The notes: a model not told the origin generated them from the sequence alone. Counted from the stretch's first letter, positions 43,852 through 56,582 are shown. The stretch is 64,000 bases of DNA from Heligmosomoides polygyrus polygyrus (GCA_947396885.1 OX377205.1:21749407-21813406); one strand, 5' to 3'. Translations and numbers: made by a program.

Positions 43852-45097
43852 CTAGCGGGTGTCTGCGAAGCGCATTACGTGGCCGCCCCACCTAATTTTC
43901 GACAACTTGGCCCATGCGACAGCGTCTCTGATCTTCGAACGTCGGCGAAGCTCGGAACTCCGGAGGCCTTCTCTCACTTGCGTGAGTCGTGTCACTCCAA
44001 GCATCGTCCTCTCGATTCCACGCTGCGCGACGCTGATCGCATGTTCATCCTGCTTTCGAATAGCTCTGGTCCCTGAGGCGTATGTTAGGGCAGGAAGAAC
44101 GGTAGAGTGGAATAGGTGGGCACGGGGTCGGACGTCCTTCGTTTTCTTCACGACTTCTTCGACGCTCTTGAAAGCTCCCCAAGCCGCTCGTTTCCTCCTG
44201 CCCTGCTCTGGTGCTAGGCCGTTGGCCATGTTGAATACGCGCCCCAGATACACGTAGCTGGAGCATTCGGAGATGTTCGTTCCGTTGAGGGAGAAGGGGG
44301 CATCAGAAACATGTCCGTTCCTCATGAACATCGTCTTCGTAAGAATCAGTCCAATGTTCACACATACGCGATCGAAGTCGGCCAGCATTCGCTCCGCTTG
44401 GCTGATGCTCGGTGTTATGAGCACGATGTCGTCAGCGAAGCGAAGATGGTGCAATTGCCGGCCGTCGACCTTCACTCCCATGTCTTCCCTTTCTAGTTCG
44501 CGCATGGCGTTTTCGAGGGTGGCGCTCAAGAGCTTCGGGGATATGGTGTCCCCTTGTCGAACCCCTCTCTTCACGTCAATGACGACGTCGGTGTAGAATG
44601 GTGAGATCTTGGTCGTGAATCCACTGTACAGTTCTCGAAGGACTCTGATGTACTGAGTAGGAACGCCCTGGGTGAGCAGGGCTTCCATGACCGCTTCAGT
44701 CTCGACGGAGTCGAATGCCTTCTTCAGGTCAATGAACGTAAGGCACAGCGGCAACTTGTACTCTCGCGACACTTCGATGAGCTTCGTAATGGTGTGTATG
44801 TGGTCGATCATGCTGAAACCTCTCCGAAATCCTGCTTGTTCGCATGGCTGTCCTTCGTCCAGCGTTCTGCTAATCCTATTCAGGATCACTCGAGTGAACA
44901 ACTTGTAGACTACGGACAGCAGGCAGATCGGGCGATAGTTGCCAATGTCGTGCACGTCTCCCTTCTTGTACAGCAAGACGGTCCTGCTGGTCTTCCACTG
45001 AGATGGAACCTTGCACTCCGACAGGTAGCACGAGAAGAGCCGCGCCAGGGTGTTGATGAGCGTTGGCGGGAGGTTCTTCAGGTGTTCGGGTCTGATC
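43852..45097 (-). pseudogene. RTE reverse transcriptase, 3' part of split ORF
   Basis: Immediately beyond the insertion the frame reads IRPEHLKNLPPTLINTLARL, then WKTSRTVLLYKKGD, IGNYRPICLLS, FIDLKKAFDSVE (first catalytic Asp), GVRQGDTISPKL and HHLRFADDIVLI (the Asp pair). The post-RT thumb follows (SIRWGGHVMRFADTR is not preserved further). It ends in TAG at 43854-43852 where relatives have Trp, and the downstream C-terminal region is missing. RT core residues are intact, but the gene is split and truncated. Confidence 0.85.
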
Positions 45098-46356
45098 TAT
45101 ACCTTTGTCCTTGGGAAAAAATTTCGAATTTCGAATGATCGAATATTATTCGATCATCAAAATTTCGAATTTCGAATAATCGAATTTCGAAGTGCCGAAT
45201 ATTCAAATAATCAAATGAACACCTTACTTATTGTGGTCACCCAATGATTGACATTTACTTATCTTTTTATTACCCACTGTAAACTGCATTCGACAGAGCG
45301 GCATATGCAAAGACCTCAGATTGTCATTACTCTTATACCAGTTGGTTAATTGCGAAAAGGATCGGTAATTGTCAATTGTGGTACATCGATTTCCATCAAT
45401 GGATCTCCTGTCCGGTAGCCGACATACTCCCGCTACTCTTACGTTAAATCATGTCTAATAGAGTGGAGTGTGCGAGTCCAGTGAGTGATAAGCGCTACTG
45501 AGGCTGAAGGCGACGAGCGAGGCGAGGGCGAGCTGAGGACCGAACCAAGGCTGTGGAACTCGGTGTCAAGGCTCAGATGTCGTTGTTCAAGCGCCGCGAA
45601 GACTGCTCAACCAATTCCTTCGAGACCAAAAGACGGTGACACAGGTATAATGACATTGATGCACCCTTGCTTCCCTTAGAATTCGGGCCCCGAGAAAAGA
45701 GAAACATACTGATAGGCAGAGCCAGATTGTTATACATCTTGCTCTATAGGTTACTGTCTCCTTAGGCTATACAGAAGTTTCTATGTGGTAAAAGAAAGGC
45801 TTGCATGGACGAAGAAGGAATACAAAGGCGATCTGGTGCAGCAGAGACACATTGGAGGCTCATGAGTGGCATTCAGTCTGTGTTCTGGCTCCGTTGAAGA
45901 GCTTCGCGCCACTTATAAGCAAAAGGACTCGAAGTCCATGGTTGGAATCTAATCCGATAAGACACTACGAATTGGACAGTGTTATTGCGAAAATGTGGAT
46001 GGCTTGCTTTCATAGGAAACGGAGTATGACTGGATCTTGTACTCATGGCCATTGCTCTTCCTCTCTTCTTTAACATCTTTGCTGGCAGAAAGCAAGAGCT
46101 TCCCAGGCTCCAGGAAGTGTTACCTCCCTACCGCAGCTCTTTTCTGCTTTAATCGTTCCGTCGTTGTGCTTGGGGTAGAAATACAAAACGGAGATTCTCC
46201 CGTAGTATACCGAAGGCAAAAGCGTCATTGAACAGCCATAACACGATTCACTTGTTATTCACGTGACTGGCCGCAGGAGGCTCGATGGCGCTCAGAGGAA
46301 GCAGGGACGCAGCGGAGGTCCGTCCGCGCTTACCTCGCGTCGACTAACAAGGGAAG

Positions 46357-47958
46357 TGTCTGAAACGTATGTCTGAACGGGCAGAGCGAGTCATAGAGGG
46401 ACAATCCCCACCCCTCAATTAGTACAAAAATGTGTTTATTTTTTGCCAAGAAAAAAATCCAAAGAGTACGGGGTCGTTGTAGATACAATGTAATGGGCGC
46501 CTCACGAGTTCGTCGGTCTTGAATGTCCGCGATGCTTCTGATGCAAGCGGGCGCAGCGCAGTGGATAGAGGCGTTGCTTCATGCGAGGGAGATCGAGGGG
46601 TCAATTCTCCTGCGCTGCTGCACTTTTACATTTCAACCGATTGCTGAGATTTGATAGATTCTGACATCTATACCATTTCAGGGGTTTTCTTCTAATTTTT
46701 CCAGCTGCATGCTGTGGTTCAACATAATGATGCGTAAACGTTCAACATCAGTGATACACAGGCACAACGTGCATGAAGAAGAAGCACTGGTCACAATAAG
46801 GACGGTGTAGAAAGGCTACAGGCTTCTCACAGTTTGTTTTCCTAGATGGACCGATGACCTTGGCAAAAACCATCCTGCTCGGATTTTCAAAGTCCAGGAG
46901 TCGAGAGTGATGTCGCAAGTGGTTCAAATGAGAAACGAGGTGTGCGGGTCCCGCAAACTGACGTTAACGGCCATCGATACACTCTTTCCCTCATCTTTGG
47001 CTGTCAACTGGAAATCAGAGGGAGCTGAAGGTTTTTTAAACCTAGCACCAGCAATGTCTGCCGATGCTAGGTGGTGATCCACCTACTTACGCGGAAGTGT
47101 GGCCCACCTTTAGGCAAGGAACCTTCGAGGGAAGAAATCAGGCTGGCCGAACGGATGGCCAGCATACTCAAGGACTTCGAAGCACGTCAACTTGAAGTGG
47201 ACGAAGACGAACAGCTGGAAGTGGTGGAAGAAGAAAATTGGGATCCGCGAGATGAACGGATGAACGTGGAGAGGCAAGCAAGCGGTGGACATATGATAAC
47301 GTTTTCGAGTGGAATGATTTCACTCCCACGTCACTGTGCACGACCCTCCTTTTGACCTGCAAAAACGGGACAACATCCTTAAGGTAGATGTCGAAGGTGC
47401 TAGTAGCTGAAGGAGGGCGGATTTGCTATAATGACATTGAAGGTGGTGTCGCTGGTATACTGTGAGGAGTCTGTAGCCTTTATATTCTGTCCGATTGTGA
47501 CCAGTGCTTCTGTTTCATGCCCTTTAGGCCTGGCATCACTGGTATTGAACGTTTATACATCGTTGAGTAGCTTTCTCATTGCATTGTGGTTAAAAAACCG
47601 GTCAGTAATAAACAAGTGGAAAGAATTTACTCTCCACGGTCTACAACTGGAGAATTACGCAAGAACATCTGAAAATGGTATAGATGTCAGAATCGTTCAA
47701 CACTCAACCAAACATATGAAAAATGCAAAAATGCAGCAGAGCAGGAGAATCGAACCCACGACCGTCCACCCATGAAACAACGTCTCACTGCGCTCAGAAC
47801 CACTTGGCGGGCGTACAAGACCCACGAATTCCATTGTAACGGACTACCCACTCCTTGTGATTAACGACTTAGCAAAAATAAACCCATTTTTATACTAAAT
47901 GAGGGGTGGGGATTCTCCCTATATGACTTGCCCTCCCCTTTCAGACATACGCTCCAGA
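46357..47958. repeat. Fold-back repeat with tRNA-like arms
   Basis: Arms 46357-46690 and about 47650-47958 are inverted copies (CGTATGTCTGAACGGGCAGA, then CCCCACCCCTCA). Each contains a tRNA-like head: AGCGCAGTGGATAGAGGCGT with GGGTCAATTCTCC at 46551-46624, and a cleaner GGGTTCGATTCTCC on the minus strand near 47745-47765. A second SINE family, distinct from that at 24413. Confidence 0.65.
47071..47355 (+). other. Open frame in the centre of the fold-back repeat
   Basis: 94 codons, acidic in the middle (EVDEDEQLEVVEEENWDPRDE), no recognised domain. It could be a remnant of a transposon gene. No start context or partner exons seen. Confidence 0.25.
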
Positions 47959-48340
47959 ACCTTCCTTGTCATATTGCATACACACAATTCGGCCACTTTG
48001 AATGACGCGCGAAACAAAACATCGTCCTTATCAAAAAGTCACAATTCCCTGGTTTTCGAAGAGGAGTGCTATTAACTTGTTCAGAGATTGATAAAGAATA
48101 TTCGAAATTCGATTATTCGAATTTCGAGGCCTTCGAATATTCGCATAAACGAACATTCGAATATTGGGCTTTCTCGAATATTCGAATAAACGAATAATTC
48201 GAATATTAGACTTTCTCGATTATTCAAATAAACGAATAATTCGAATATTGGACTTTCTCGAGTATTCGAATATTCGAAATTCGGATTTATTCGAAATTCG
48301 ACTATTCGAAATTCGAAATGGACAAAGGTGTAGTCTGATC

Positions 48341-49853
48341 CTGTAGAACCGGGTGCTGTACGTTTCTTCACCGACGAGATGGCGTGTCGGATTTCGGAAG
48401 AGAGAACAGAGGGAACGACGTATCCATCCTGCGGAAGATGGCGTGGGGGCAGGTGGACGTGGCTATCGAAGAGATCGGAGTAGAAGTCGAGGATGACCTT
48501 CTCCATGGTCCTTCTGGAAGAGGTGACGGTTCCGTCAGGACGTCGGAGAGCGGTCATCTTGGTCTTGAAGTTGGCGAAGTTCCGGCGGGCATTGCGGATG
48601 CTTAAACCTGCCTCTGCAGCTTCAGCCAACACTTCCGTCCTTCTCTCCTTAAGATCCTCCTTTATCGCCGCTCTGCACAGCTTTGCAAGCTCGGACGTCA
48701 GTTGGTAGTTGCCTGACGCTCGTGCTGCTCCACGCTGGCGTATCAGCTCGAGAGTTTCCGGAGACAGGCGTCTCTTGGTGGTCTTCAAGCTCTCGGCTCT
48801 CTTAGCTTTATCGCGGAGATGGTGCACGAAGCGGTCGTATTCCTCGTCGACGTTGTCCATGACGGCATCTTCCCAAAGGCCGGCAAGGGAGCTGTAAAGG
48901 TCCCAGTTGATGGTCGTTCTGGGATTCCTCTTCTTGAAGTTCGCGGCCTTCTCTCCTTGACGCGAAAAGCGGAACCTCGCGCGAAGGAGGCGGTGGTCCG
49001 ATCCCGTGTAGAACTTGGGGACAACGGAGACGTCGGTCAGGCAATACTTGCGATTGAAGATGATGTGGTCGATCTCGTTGTGGAACTGGCCACCAGTGGA
49101 TTCCCAGGTCCATCGTAGGGAGGGAGGCTTCTGGAACTGTGAGTTTCCATGGATGGTCCTGGTTGAAATGATAAACTCAGACAGCCTTTCACCTTGCTCG
49201 TTGCACTCCAAACCGTGGGTTCCGATGCGAAGTTCTTCCGGCGATCTTCGCGGTCCGATCTTGGCGTTGAAGTCGCCGACGATCACCTTGTAGAAGGTGT
49301 GATCTTCCTTATAGAACTTCTCCAGCTCCACGTAGAAGACCTCGACGTCTTCGTCGTCGTAGTCGGATGTTGGGGCATACGCGACGAATACAGTCAAAGC
49401 TGGCACGGAACCACATCGCTTCAGTCGCAGACGTCCGATTCGGCTTGTCAGAGACTCGTACGAATCGATGTTCATGGCCAAGTGCGTGTTGACGAGGACA
49501 CCGACGCCGCCTACTCCTCTGCTGTCGCATGTTCCGAGGAACAGTTCTTCTCCGGAGTCGTAGGCGGCATGCAGGGGGTGGTGTCTTCTCGTCTCGGTCA
49601 GTCCGATGACGTCGTACTTGATCTTCCTGGCTTGCATCATCAGGTCCTCGACGGATGCTTCCGATGCAAGCGTGCGGGCGTTGTAAGTACAGATCGTCAT
49701 CCTAGTCCTTCTCAATTTGCGCAGCCTGGTTAGGCCCTGAGATTTTAGCAGCCTCTCCGTACTCGTCCTTCCCATCGCTGCAGAAATGGGGGCTCTTTCG
49801 GGGTCAGGGGAATGAGGCCTTTTAGTGCTGCTGTTTTTGACTGGAATACACAC
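48341..49853 (-). pseudogene. RTE endonuclease and RT start, 5' part of split ORF
   Basis: APE-type endonuclease with all main boxes: TYNARTL, GLTETRRHH (catalytic Glu), VAYAPTSDY, VIGDFNAKIG, DHIIFNRKY and TGSDHRLL (Asp-His). The linker and RT start follow (RHAISSVKKRTAPGS), and the frame then runs into the inserted element at 48332. The first Met is at 49853; a Met just before TICTYNARTL is an alternative start. The endonuclease would nick target DNA to prime reverse transcription. Only the insertion breaks the frame in this part. Confidence 0.85.
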
Positions 49854-50514
49854 GGGTAGCTAGACGGGCTCTGCCGTGCGGGCGAAGAGCTCCGGAGAGC
49901 CAGCCAGACTGCCCGAAGGGACGGGGCGAGACTTAAGGCGGCCTCGAACCGCCTTACATGTACTCCCAGTCTACCGAGTGCAAGCTTTTGGCCGAGCCGA
50001 CACAGTTACAATCCGCACAGTCACCGACACATCCACACTGTGCATGAACATGCCGCTCCCACGCACAAGGGACGCGCCGACCCGACAGAGCAGGAGCAAG
50101 GAGTCCATCCCCTGCATCCCATCTGCGTCTCTGGGCAGTACACGGTCGCATTTGGTTCGCGTTTAATTCCCCTATCCACCACCCGGGGACGCGCCACGTG
50201 GCCCTGCGACAAGCGGCCCGAGATCCCTCTTAACAAGAGAGCCCGAAGGCTCTCTATCGAGGGAGATCCGTGGGGAGACATAGTAGAATTTTGTAATTCT
50301 GCAAGCCTTGTTGTTACAGTTTGGCTCTCGAATCTTAATGATTTTTCTTGTTTCGCAATTTTGTTGGTGATAGACTGCTTTTACGTGCTGTGAAGACGAA
50401 GAGTATGTAAATAGTTTATCGATTTCCAATTGTCATGTAGATGGACTCGAAAAATCAACAAAAAAAGGATGCGGTTTTTACATAGGTTGAGACTGGCCTC
50501 AGCGTAATGGAAAA

Positions 50515-50820
50515 GAAAATACTGCGTTGGTCGGATGTTACGCGTCTTGATCGCATTCGAAACGACGCAATATGTCAGAGATTTGGTGTCGCTCCAGTTG
50601 GTTACGTGAAACTCGCTTTCGATGGTATGACCACTATGGTTTTCGTACTAATGATGATACTGTTGGGAACACTGGTCTTAACATAGATGTGCCCGCAAAA
50701 TGGCCCAAAGGGCGGTCGCAGCATACGCTGCATGTTGATCTGAAGAACAGTGGAATCCACCCCGATCGAGCAGTTGATTGGGTGAAGTGGTGTCGCCATA
50801 CAAGAAGAGCGGACTTCGTC
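50515..50820 (+). pseudogene. RTE-type LINE, C-terminal fragment (copy B)
   Basis: Same fragment as 26878-27200 (TGLNIDVPAKWPKGRSQHTL, DLKNSGIHPDRAVDW), with a deletion near its start. No RT attached. It is not the C-terminus of the RTE element at 43846-50280, which lies on the other strand. Confidence 0.6.
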
Positions 50821-50922
50821 CTAATCGGGAAAAAGCTGAAGAAGAAGAACGTTGGAATGGTTCTTACCACCTTACAGAACGGCTCTCCTCTTCCCACAAT
50901 ACTATTCACTTTTCCTTCCTGA

Positions 50923-51874
50923 TGGTAAATCTATTCATTGCTCTATCCACTACTCGGAGACACGCCACGTATCCGATATGTTTACAAGCAGCCTTAAAGG
51001 AATCTAAAATGGAAGTGTTATTTCTAGGCAGCTGTTATAATACATTTGAAATTTGATTCCCATGCTAGCGCACTCACGAGACTAGCCGGCTGCGGCGTAT
51101 ACTGCCACACGAGCTTCATGCTTCGTATCTATCGCCCAGTCCTGCCAATCCTCCACACAAGCGCAGACGGAGAATTGATATAAGATTGGTACAATTGTCT
51201 GGGAAGAATAAAACTCTTGACTTTCTCACAGGCTCTCCTCATAGAGTCACAGAAGAAGACGAGTGCGTACTCAAATTACCTCAATGATATCGCGCCGAAT
51301 TAGGATGCGTGGCGCGTTCCGCAAAATGATTGACTGACATGGACGTTTGTCCTTTATTTTTTCAACTACTGGTGGGCGACTCATGTGGAGAGCTTAGGTG
51401 CCTTATCCGGCCTTTATTTCGAACCGGATGTCCACCACCACTTTTTGGGGGAACTTATCAATAGTTTGTTAGCCGCACTGTCATCGAAACTTCATCGTAT
51501 TGCGATCTCCGATAAAAATATCCAGCAATCCTCAGTCTCAATGAGGTAGTCCCTTCCAATGCATATAATTACGTCTTCGTGGACGGCGAAAAAACCGTGC
51601 ACTGGGCTCGTGTTTCAAGCCTATTTGTTGCATGCTTTAAAACCAATTCTGCTGTTCAAGAAAGACATATCTTAGACAGATCACATTTCTAATAGAAACC
51701 CTCAGTGGCGGTGCAGATCCGAAATCGATCGATGTGGTGTGATAAAATCGCTAACTTTAAACTTCCGCTTATTTGCCCCAACGTTAGCCTGGCTGGTTCA
51801 ACATCATTGGAGAACGTCCTCGCTTATCTTGAACAAGTTTTATTAATGATGCACGCTAATCTGATTGTTGGGTG
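50923..51874. other. 3' flank of astacin copy B
   Basis: No gene seen; duplicate of 27301-28251. Confidence 0.4.
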
Positions 51875-54753
51875 CTATGAATATGACGGCATCTTGCTTC
51901 CCATGCAGGTCTGGCAGCCGTATGCGAGACAGAACTTGCGGTAGTCGTTTGCTGATGGCTCCTTTGCGGTACCAATTACGTCCTGAAATTTGGGAGGAAT
52001 AGACAGTGAGTGTCGTAAAGTCAACGTTCTGCTAAGCCTTCGCAGCGGTTGTTCGAGGCAGTTCAATGCCTGCCCTTGCGAAGATCATCGTAGTGGGGGA
52101 AGAGGGACAATTCGTTTACATAACACATGCAGTCAAACGAGATATTGTGTTTCATAGTTTAGGACTACATAGAACAGGTTGCGATCTTAGAGCGCAATCG
52201 GAAAGTGCAATGTAATGTAGTTTTCCGAATGAACCCAATAAAGAAAGACCTCACTGCTCTATGCGCACTTAGCACGACAGTGTACGCGAAAGTCATTGGT
52301 ATCACTGCACATACAACCTTTCCTTGCCGTGCAACTATTTACAAATGACAAAAATGCTTTTCGTAATATGTTGTCTATAAGAATGTTGTCGCGTGACACT
52401 TACCTGGTATTTGGGATCCAAAGTCTGCATGGTAATTCCTCCAGTGCTCGAGAACACCGTTTTTCCGTAATGCATGATTGATGTATAATCATAGGGAAGG
52501 TCGTAGGTGGTGGCTCCAAAATCTTTGCCGACAAAGGCGAATTGGCTCCAGTTATCTGAATGTTCTCTTCTTAGATACGCTATTTATAACTAACAAGCTT
52601 GAAAGTGGTTGCATAGCTAGTGCCACTGAAAATTTCCCTCTACCACCATTGATTTCTATGGAATCGACGCTGAACACGTTTAAGAATTTGCCGGTCGTCG
52701 AAATGTACTGCTCTGCTATTGAGCGTGTCGTACTGCACTCGACCCTTGACTCGTTTCAAGGTATGACCATGTCTAGTCTTCCAGCGTGATGATATTTGTG
52801 CTGCTCACCTGGGGCAATATTCGGGTAGATGACTTGGATGTACTTGTCCCTATCGACGCGCTGATGTTCGTGCCATAATCCGATCACATGCAGCAACTCG
52901 TGAATAACAAGGTCGTGCCTCAAACATCTAAATGGATCCTTCATAAGAATCGTGTGAGCTTGACGTTAATAAAAAAGGCAGACGTTGTCTAATATTGATC
53001 TGCTATGCGTGCTGTTTTGTGCGCCTCAATTGACGTGCGTGGTTCGGATATTGTCCAGGAGAACCAAACATTCTATCTTCAAGGGTCCCTGAATTTGCAC
53101 CACTTGTGGGGAAATCATACAGTGTTTACTTCTTCATCGGCCACACGATGCTTTTCGTTGTATAGGCCACGCATACAGGTTGCACCCATGATATCGCACA
53201 GAAGTCGAGTACAAGACTGATCCCACAAAAGAGATCACCTAGCGCCAGGCGTTATCCTTTATCAACCTCGTCCCTAAAATTCTGAACTATTATATTTCCC
53301 GTTGGAGAGCTAGGTTGCTCATTGCTTTTCTCAAATACACCACTTAGAAATTTAAGGAACGTCGCCCCAAGTTGCTTTGGTTTTCTTGGAAATAAATTGG
53401 AGGGCAACGTGGAATGTAGTGAGATTCTGAGTCAAGGTCGCGATAAGTGCTAGTGAGTGGCCTACAGCAGTTCGTTTGGGGATAGTAGTCTGTTTTTTTT
53501 CCACCAAACACCTCTCTGCGTCCGATACAAGGCAGCGCCAGTCAGCTGTAGCCGCTTTGTTGCAAGCCAGTTGCTCTGATGATAGTAAGAAGCTCTAGAG
53601 CTAACTTACGTGGCTTCGCTGTTGTTCTCAAGCATCACAGGATTGCTGCCAGGTGAATGTCCGACGAACGCACTACATCTGAAATTTAGCACCAAACATT
53701 CGATGAAGAAATATTATGGAGATAGATCAGCACTGTGATGGATTATCATTTATCCTTAGACGTAAATCGTTTAGCTGCAGGTCCACACTTGTGAGTCGCA
53801 TAAACCCGAATTTCGGACTCTTTCTCACTTTAACACGCAAAATACTTTTCGCCCCTGAATCTCTATGTCATTGAATGCCATTGCAGTTGAGGAAGGGCAT
53901 TAAGGAGGTGAGAGATTTCGGTGGCTAAAGGATCTGAGTTCCTTCCCGTTGCGTTCTAATAATCTAGTTACCCAGGTTTTTTGGGCACTTACCCATTTCC
54001 TTTAATGTTCTGAATTTCCACGTAGTCGGGTTCGTTACCACGAGCTTTGAAGCGAATGCAGGTGTTCTCTGCGATTGACTGCATCGCTCCAGTTATTGTG
54101 CTCGTTTTAGCGCCTAAAATGCTAGGGGTCAGAAACTGGTCAGAAAGTCAACTTCTGTCTTTATTAGCAGAGTATCTTTTGTTTCCGTTTTTTGATACGC
54201 TGTGGTTAATGAAGGAGAAGGTTAACAAAATCATGACCACCAGCGAGGTCTCGCTTCAGCTATGCAGCATTCGTTCGGACGTAAGAGCTATACCTTTTGT
54301 TTTTGCTTCTTCGAACGAATGGTTGAAAAACAGAGGAACTAGTCTGTGTTTGAGTGCGGCTTACCGTAATCTGCATTTATCACATAAGGAATGACAATGT
54401 ATCCGGACTGATCTCTGGTCTCCCATTTCCTCGTCGAGTTGGGCTCTATTGCGTTAAAGAGCTTTCTGGAACAATACGCCTCCGAACAACTTCAATCGTC
54501 TTTCGTGCGAGAAAGTCGTTGCGGATACCTGGGTCCCGAACGGAGCTGCATAATATCTGTTCACCGCCGACATTAAAAATATCGATGACTTTAGGCTAAA
54601 ACATCGATTTAAGAGATAGAGAGACAATCAAGCACTGTGTTGTTGAATCAGTTATTTACCATAACTTGAGTAATGCTGCACGCTCACCTCAGCATGAAGT
54701 GTATGCGCGAATGTTGAGAAAAGGCAGACCGTCAAGAGGTACGCGGCCGACAT
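51875..54753 (-). pseudogene. Astacin-family zinc metalloprotease, copy B
   Basis: Seven exons on the minus strand: 54753-54688, 54595-54365, 54113-53993, 53678-53610, 52927-52809, 52555-52404, 51982-51875. Splice sites match copies A and C. The zinc motif HELLHVIGLWHEHQR, the Met-turn SIMHY and the Cys positions are intact. Exon 2 has a 1-base deletion (CAG-ATATT against CAGGATATT) and an 8-base deletion near the pro/mature boundary compared with A and C, so the pro-region is disturbed even if the 29-nt intron is real. Val to Phe in the last exon (YRKFCLAYGC). Probably a recent pseudogene, or a copy with an altered propeptide. Confidence 0.7.
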
Positions 54754-55028
54754 AGCCTAAATTTTGCATTGATCCTCCTGGGGTTCTACAAACAGCGAGC
54801 TGTTTTAACGGGAACAACACTGTTTTTAACCCATTTTCTTAACAAAAGTTGAGTGAAGCAGATTGTTCCGTCTATAAGGTGCTCTGGGAGGATATGGGGA
54901 GATATTGTAGGCTGCCTTCTATGAACGGATAGATATTCTCTGCTGTTAGATGGTTTCTATACCTAAAAGTGGTAGGGTAATCAGTACGTCACGGTGACGA
55001 AAAGGAATGTCAATCACAGGAGCGTAGG

Positions 55029-55554
55029 CCTCCACATGGAGGGAACATGAACCGACTAGAACGATCTCAAGATGTTCGGAGCGGCTTTTATAGCAATGCC
55101 GTTTTATTCAATCCAATGCTGTCAAAATACACATTTCTGAGATGAGGGATGGTTACTGTGGAATCGCGTGGGAATTTCAGAAATTCTCTCATAACACTTG
55201 AGATCTAAACGGCTTCAAAACTTGAGAAAATTGGTTGCAAGAGAAGCCTGTTGTGCTAACGACTGCAGGATTGTTGGCCCAAAGAAAGCTCATGTCGACG
55301 AAGTTACACTAGCATGAAGCGTGCATCACTTGCACAAGACGCTTGAGCTTGGTTGTGTGCGTCACTGAGCAAGCTTGCAGCCAAAATCGGTATAGAATAT
55401 TCTCGAGGAGAATTGCGAAAATAAAAATAAAGAATATTCTCGAGGAGAACCGCAAAATACATCCAGAATGTCGGCCATGCACACTAGCAGAAGTTTTGGG
55501 CTCTACTGTGCCTAAAAGTTTTTTCTAAACGAAGCATGACAATTTCTTCTGTAT
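55029..55554. repeat. 526-bp copy left of the assembly gap
   Basis: Identical by eye, apart from one base (AACCGC against AATCGC), to 55755-56280 right of the gap. The HSE-like words GAATATTCTCGAGGAGAA occur twice (55395 and 55432). Confidence 0.8.
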
Positions 55555-55754
55555 NNNNNNNNNNNNNNNNNNNNNNNNNNNNNNNNNNNNNNNNNNNNNN
55601 NNNNNNNNNNNNNNNNNNNNNNNNNNNNNNNNNNNNNNNNNNNNNNNNNNNNNNNNNNNNNNNNNNNNNNNNNNNNNNNNNNNNNNNNNNNNNNNNNNNN
55701 NNNNNNNNNNNNNNNNNNNNNNNNNNNNNNNNNNNNNNNNNNNNNNNNNNNNNN
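55555..55754. other. Assembly gap, 200 N
   Basis: Exactly 200 N. No sequence to interpret; open frames across it are meaningless. Confidence 1.
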
Positions 55755-56280
55755 CCTCCACATGGAGGGAACATGAACCGACTAGAACGATCTCAAGATG
55801 TTCGGAGCGGCTTTTATAGCAATGCCGTTTTATTCAATCCAATGCTGTCAAAATACACATTTCTGAGATGAGGGATGGTTACTGTGGAATCGCGTGGGAA
55901 TTTCAGAAATTCTCTCATAACACTTGAGATCTAAACGGCTTCAAAACTTGAGAAAATTGGTTGCAAGAGAAGCCTGTTGTGCTAACGACTGCAGGATTGT
56001 TGGCCCAAAGAAAGCTCATGTCGACGAAGTTACACTAGCATGAAGCGTGCATCACTTGCACAAGACGCTTGAGCTTGGTTGTGTGCGTCACTGAGCAAGC
56101 TTGCAGCCAAAATCGGTATAGAATATTCTCGAGGAGAATTGCGAAAATAAAAATAAAGAATATTCTCGAGGAGAATCGCAAAATACATCCAGAATGTCGG
56201 CCATGCACACTAGCAGAAGTTTTGGGCTCTACTGTGCCTAAAAGTTTTTTCTAAACGAAGCATGACAATTTCTTCTGTAT
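55755..56280. repeat. 526-bp copy right of the assembly gap
   Basis: Direct repeat of 55029-55554. It ends TCTTCTGTAT, exactly as the left copy ends at the gap. Confidence 0.8.
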
Positions 56281-56582
56281 TCTAATACTGCCAACAAATG
56301 CAAGCATTCTTGGCAGTGTAGACTAGAGGAGGATTGCAAAATTCATGCTCTTCTTGATATACCGACTTTGGCTACAAGCTTGCTCAGTGACGCACACAAC
56401 CAAGCTGAAGCGTCTTGTGCAGCGTCACGCTTCTCTTGCAATCAATTTTCTCAAGTTTTGAAGCCGTTTAGATCTCAAGTGCTATGAGAGAATTTCTGAA
56501 ATTCCCACGCGATTCCACAGTAACCATCCCTCATCTCAGAAATGTGTATTTTGACAACATTGGATTGAATAAAACGGCATTG

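Larger units (their letters stand above)
45098..48332. mobile_element. DNA element, 3.2 kb, with 8-bp target duplication, inside the RTE ORF
   Basis: Ends TATACCTTTGTCC and, inverted, TACACCTTTGTCC. GTCTGATC flanks it perfectly at 45090-45097 and 48333-48340. The RTE reading frame is continuous across the duplication, so this is a clean insertion. Subterminal regions (45115-45230 and 48095-48320) are arrays of TTCGAATATTCGAA-like words in both orientations. The interior holds a fold-back repeat and short open frames without transposase motifs. An 8-bp duplication suggests hAT-type mobilisation in trans. Confidence 0.85.
43846..50280 (-). mobile_element. RTE-type LINE, split by a DNA element
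   Basis: The minus-strand order is 5' GC-rich leader (50280-49854), endonuclease (49853-48341), an insertion (48332-45098), reverse transcriptase (45097-43852), then truncation. About 3.2 kb without the insertion. The left border adjoins a dispersed repeat, so the 3' end is lost. Its 5' end coincides with the start of segmental copy B. Confidence 0.85.
50281..55390. repeat. Segmental duplication, copy B
   Basis: Direct match to 26656-31860. Inverted match to 56330-64000 with the LINE removed. B and C are nearly identical. Confidence 0.85.

Noticed and set aside
49194..49733. 179-codon plus-strand ORF
   Set aside because: Antisense to the RTE endonuclease domain.
55484..55871. Open frames running through the N gap
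   Set aside because: Most codons are N; no information.
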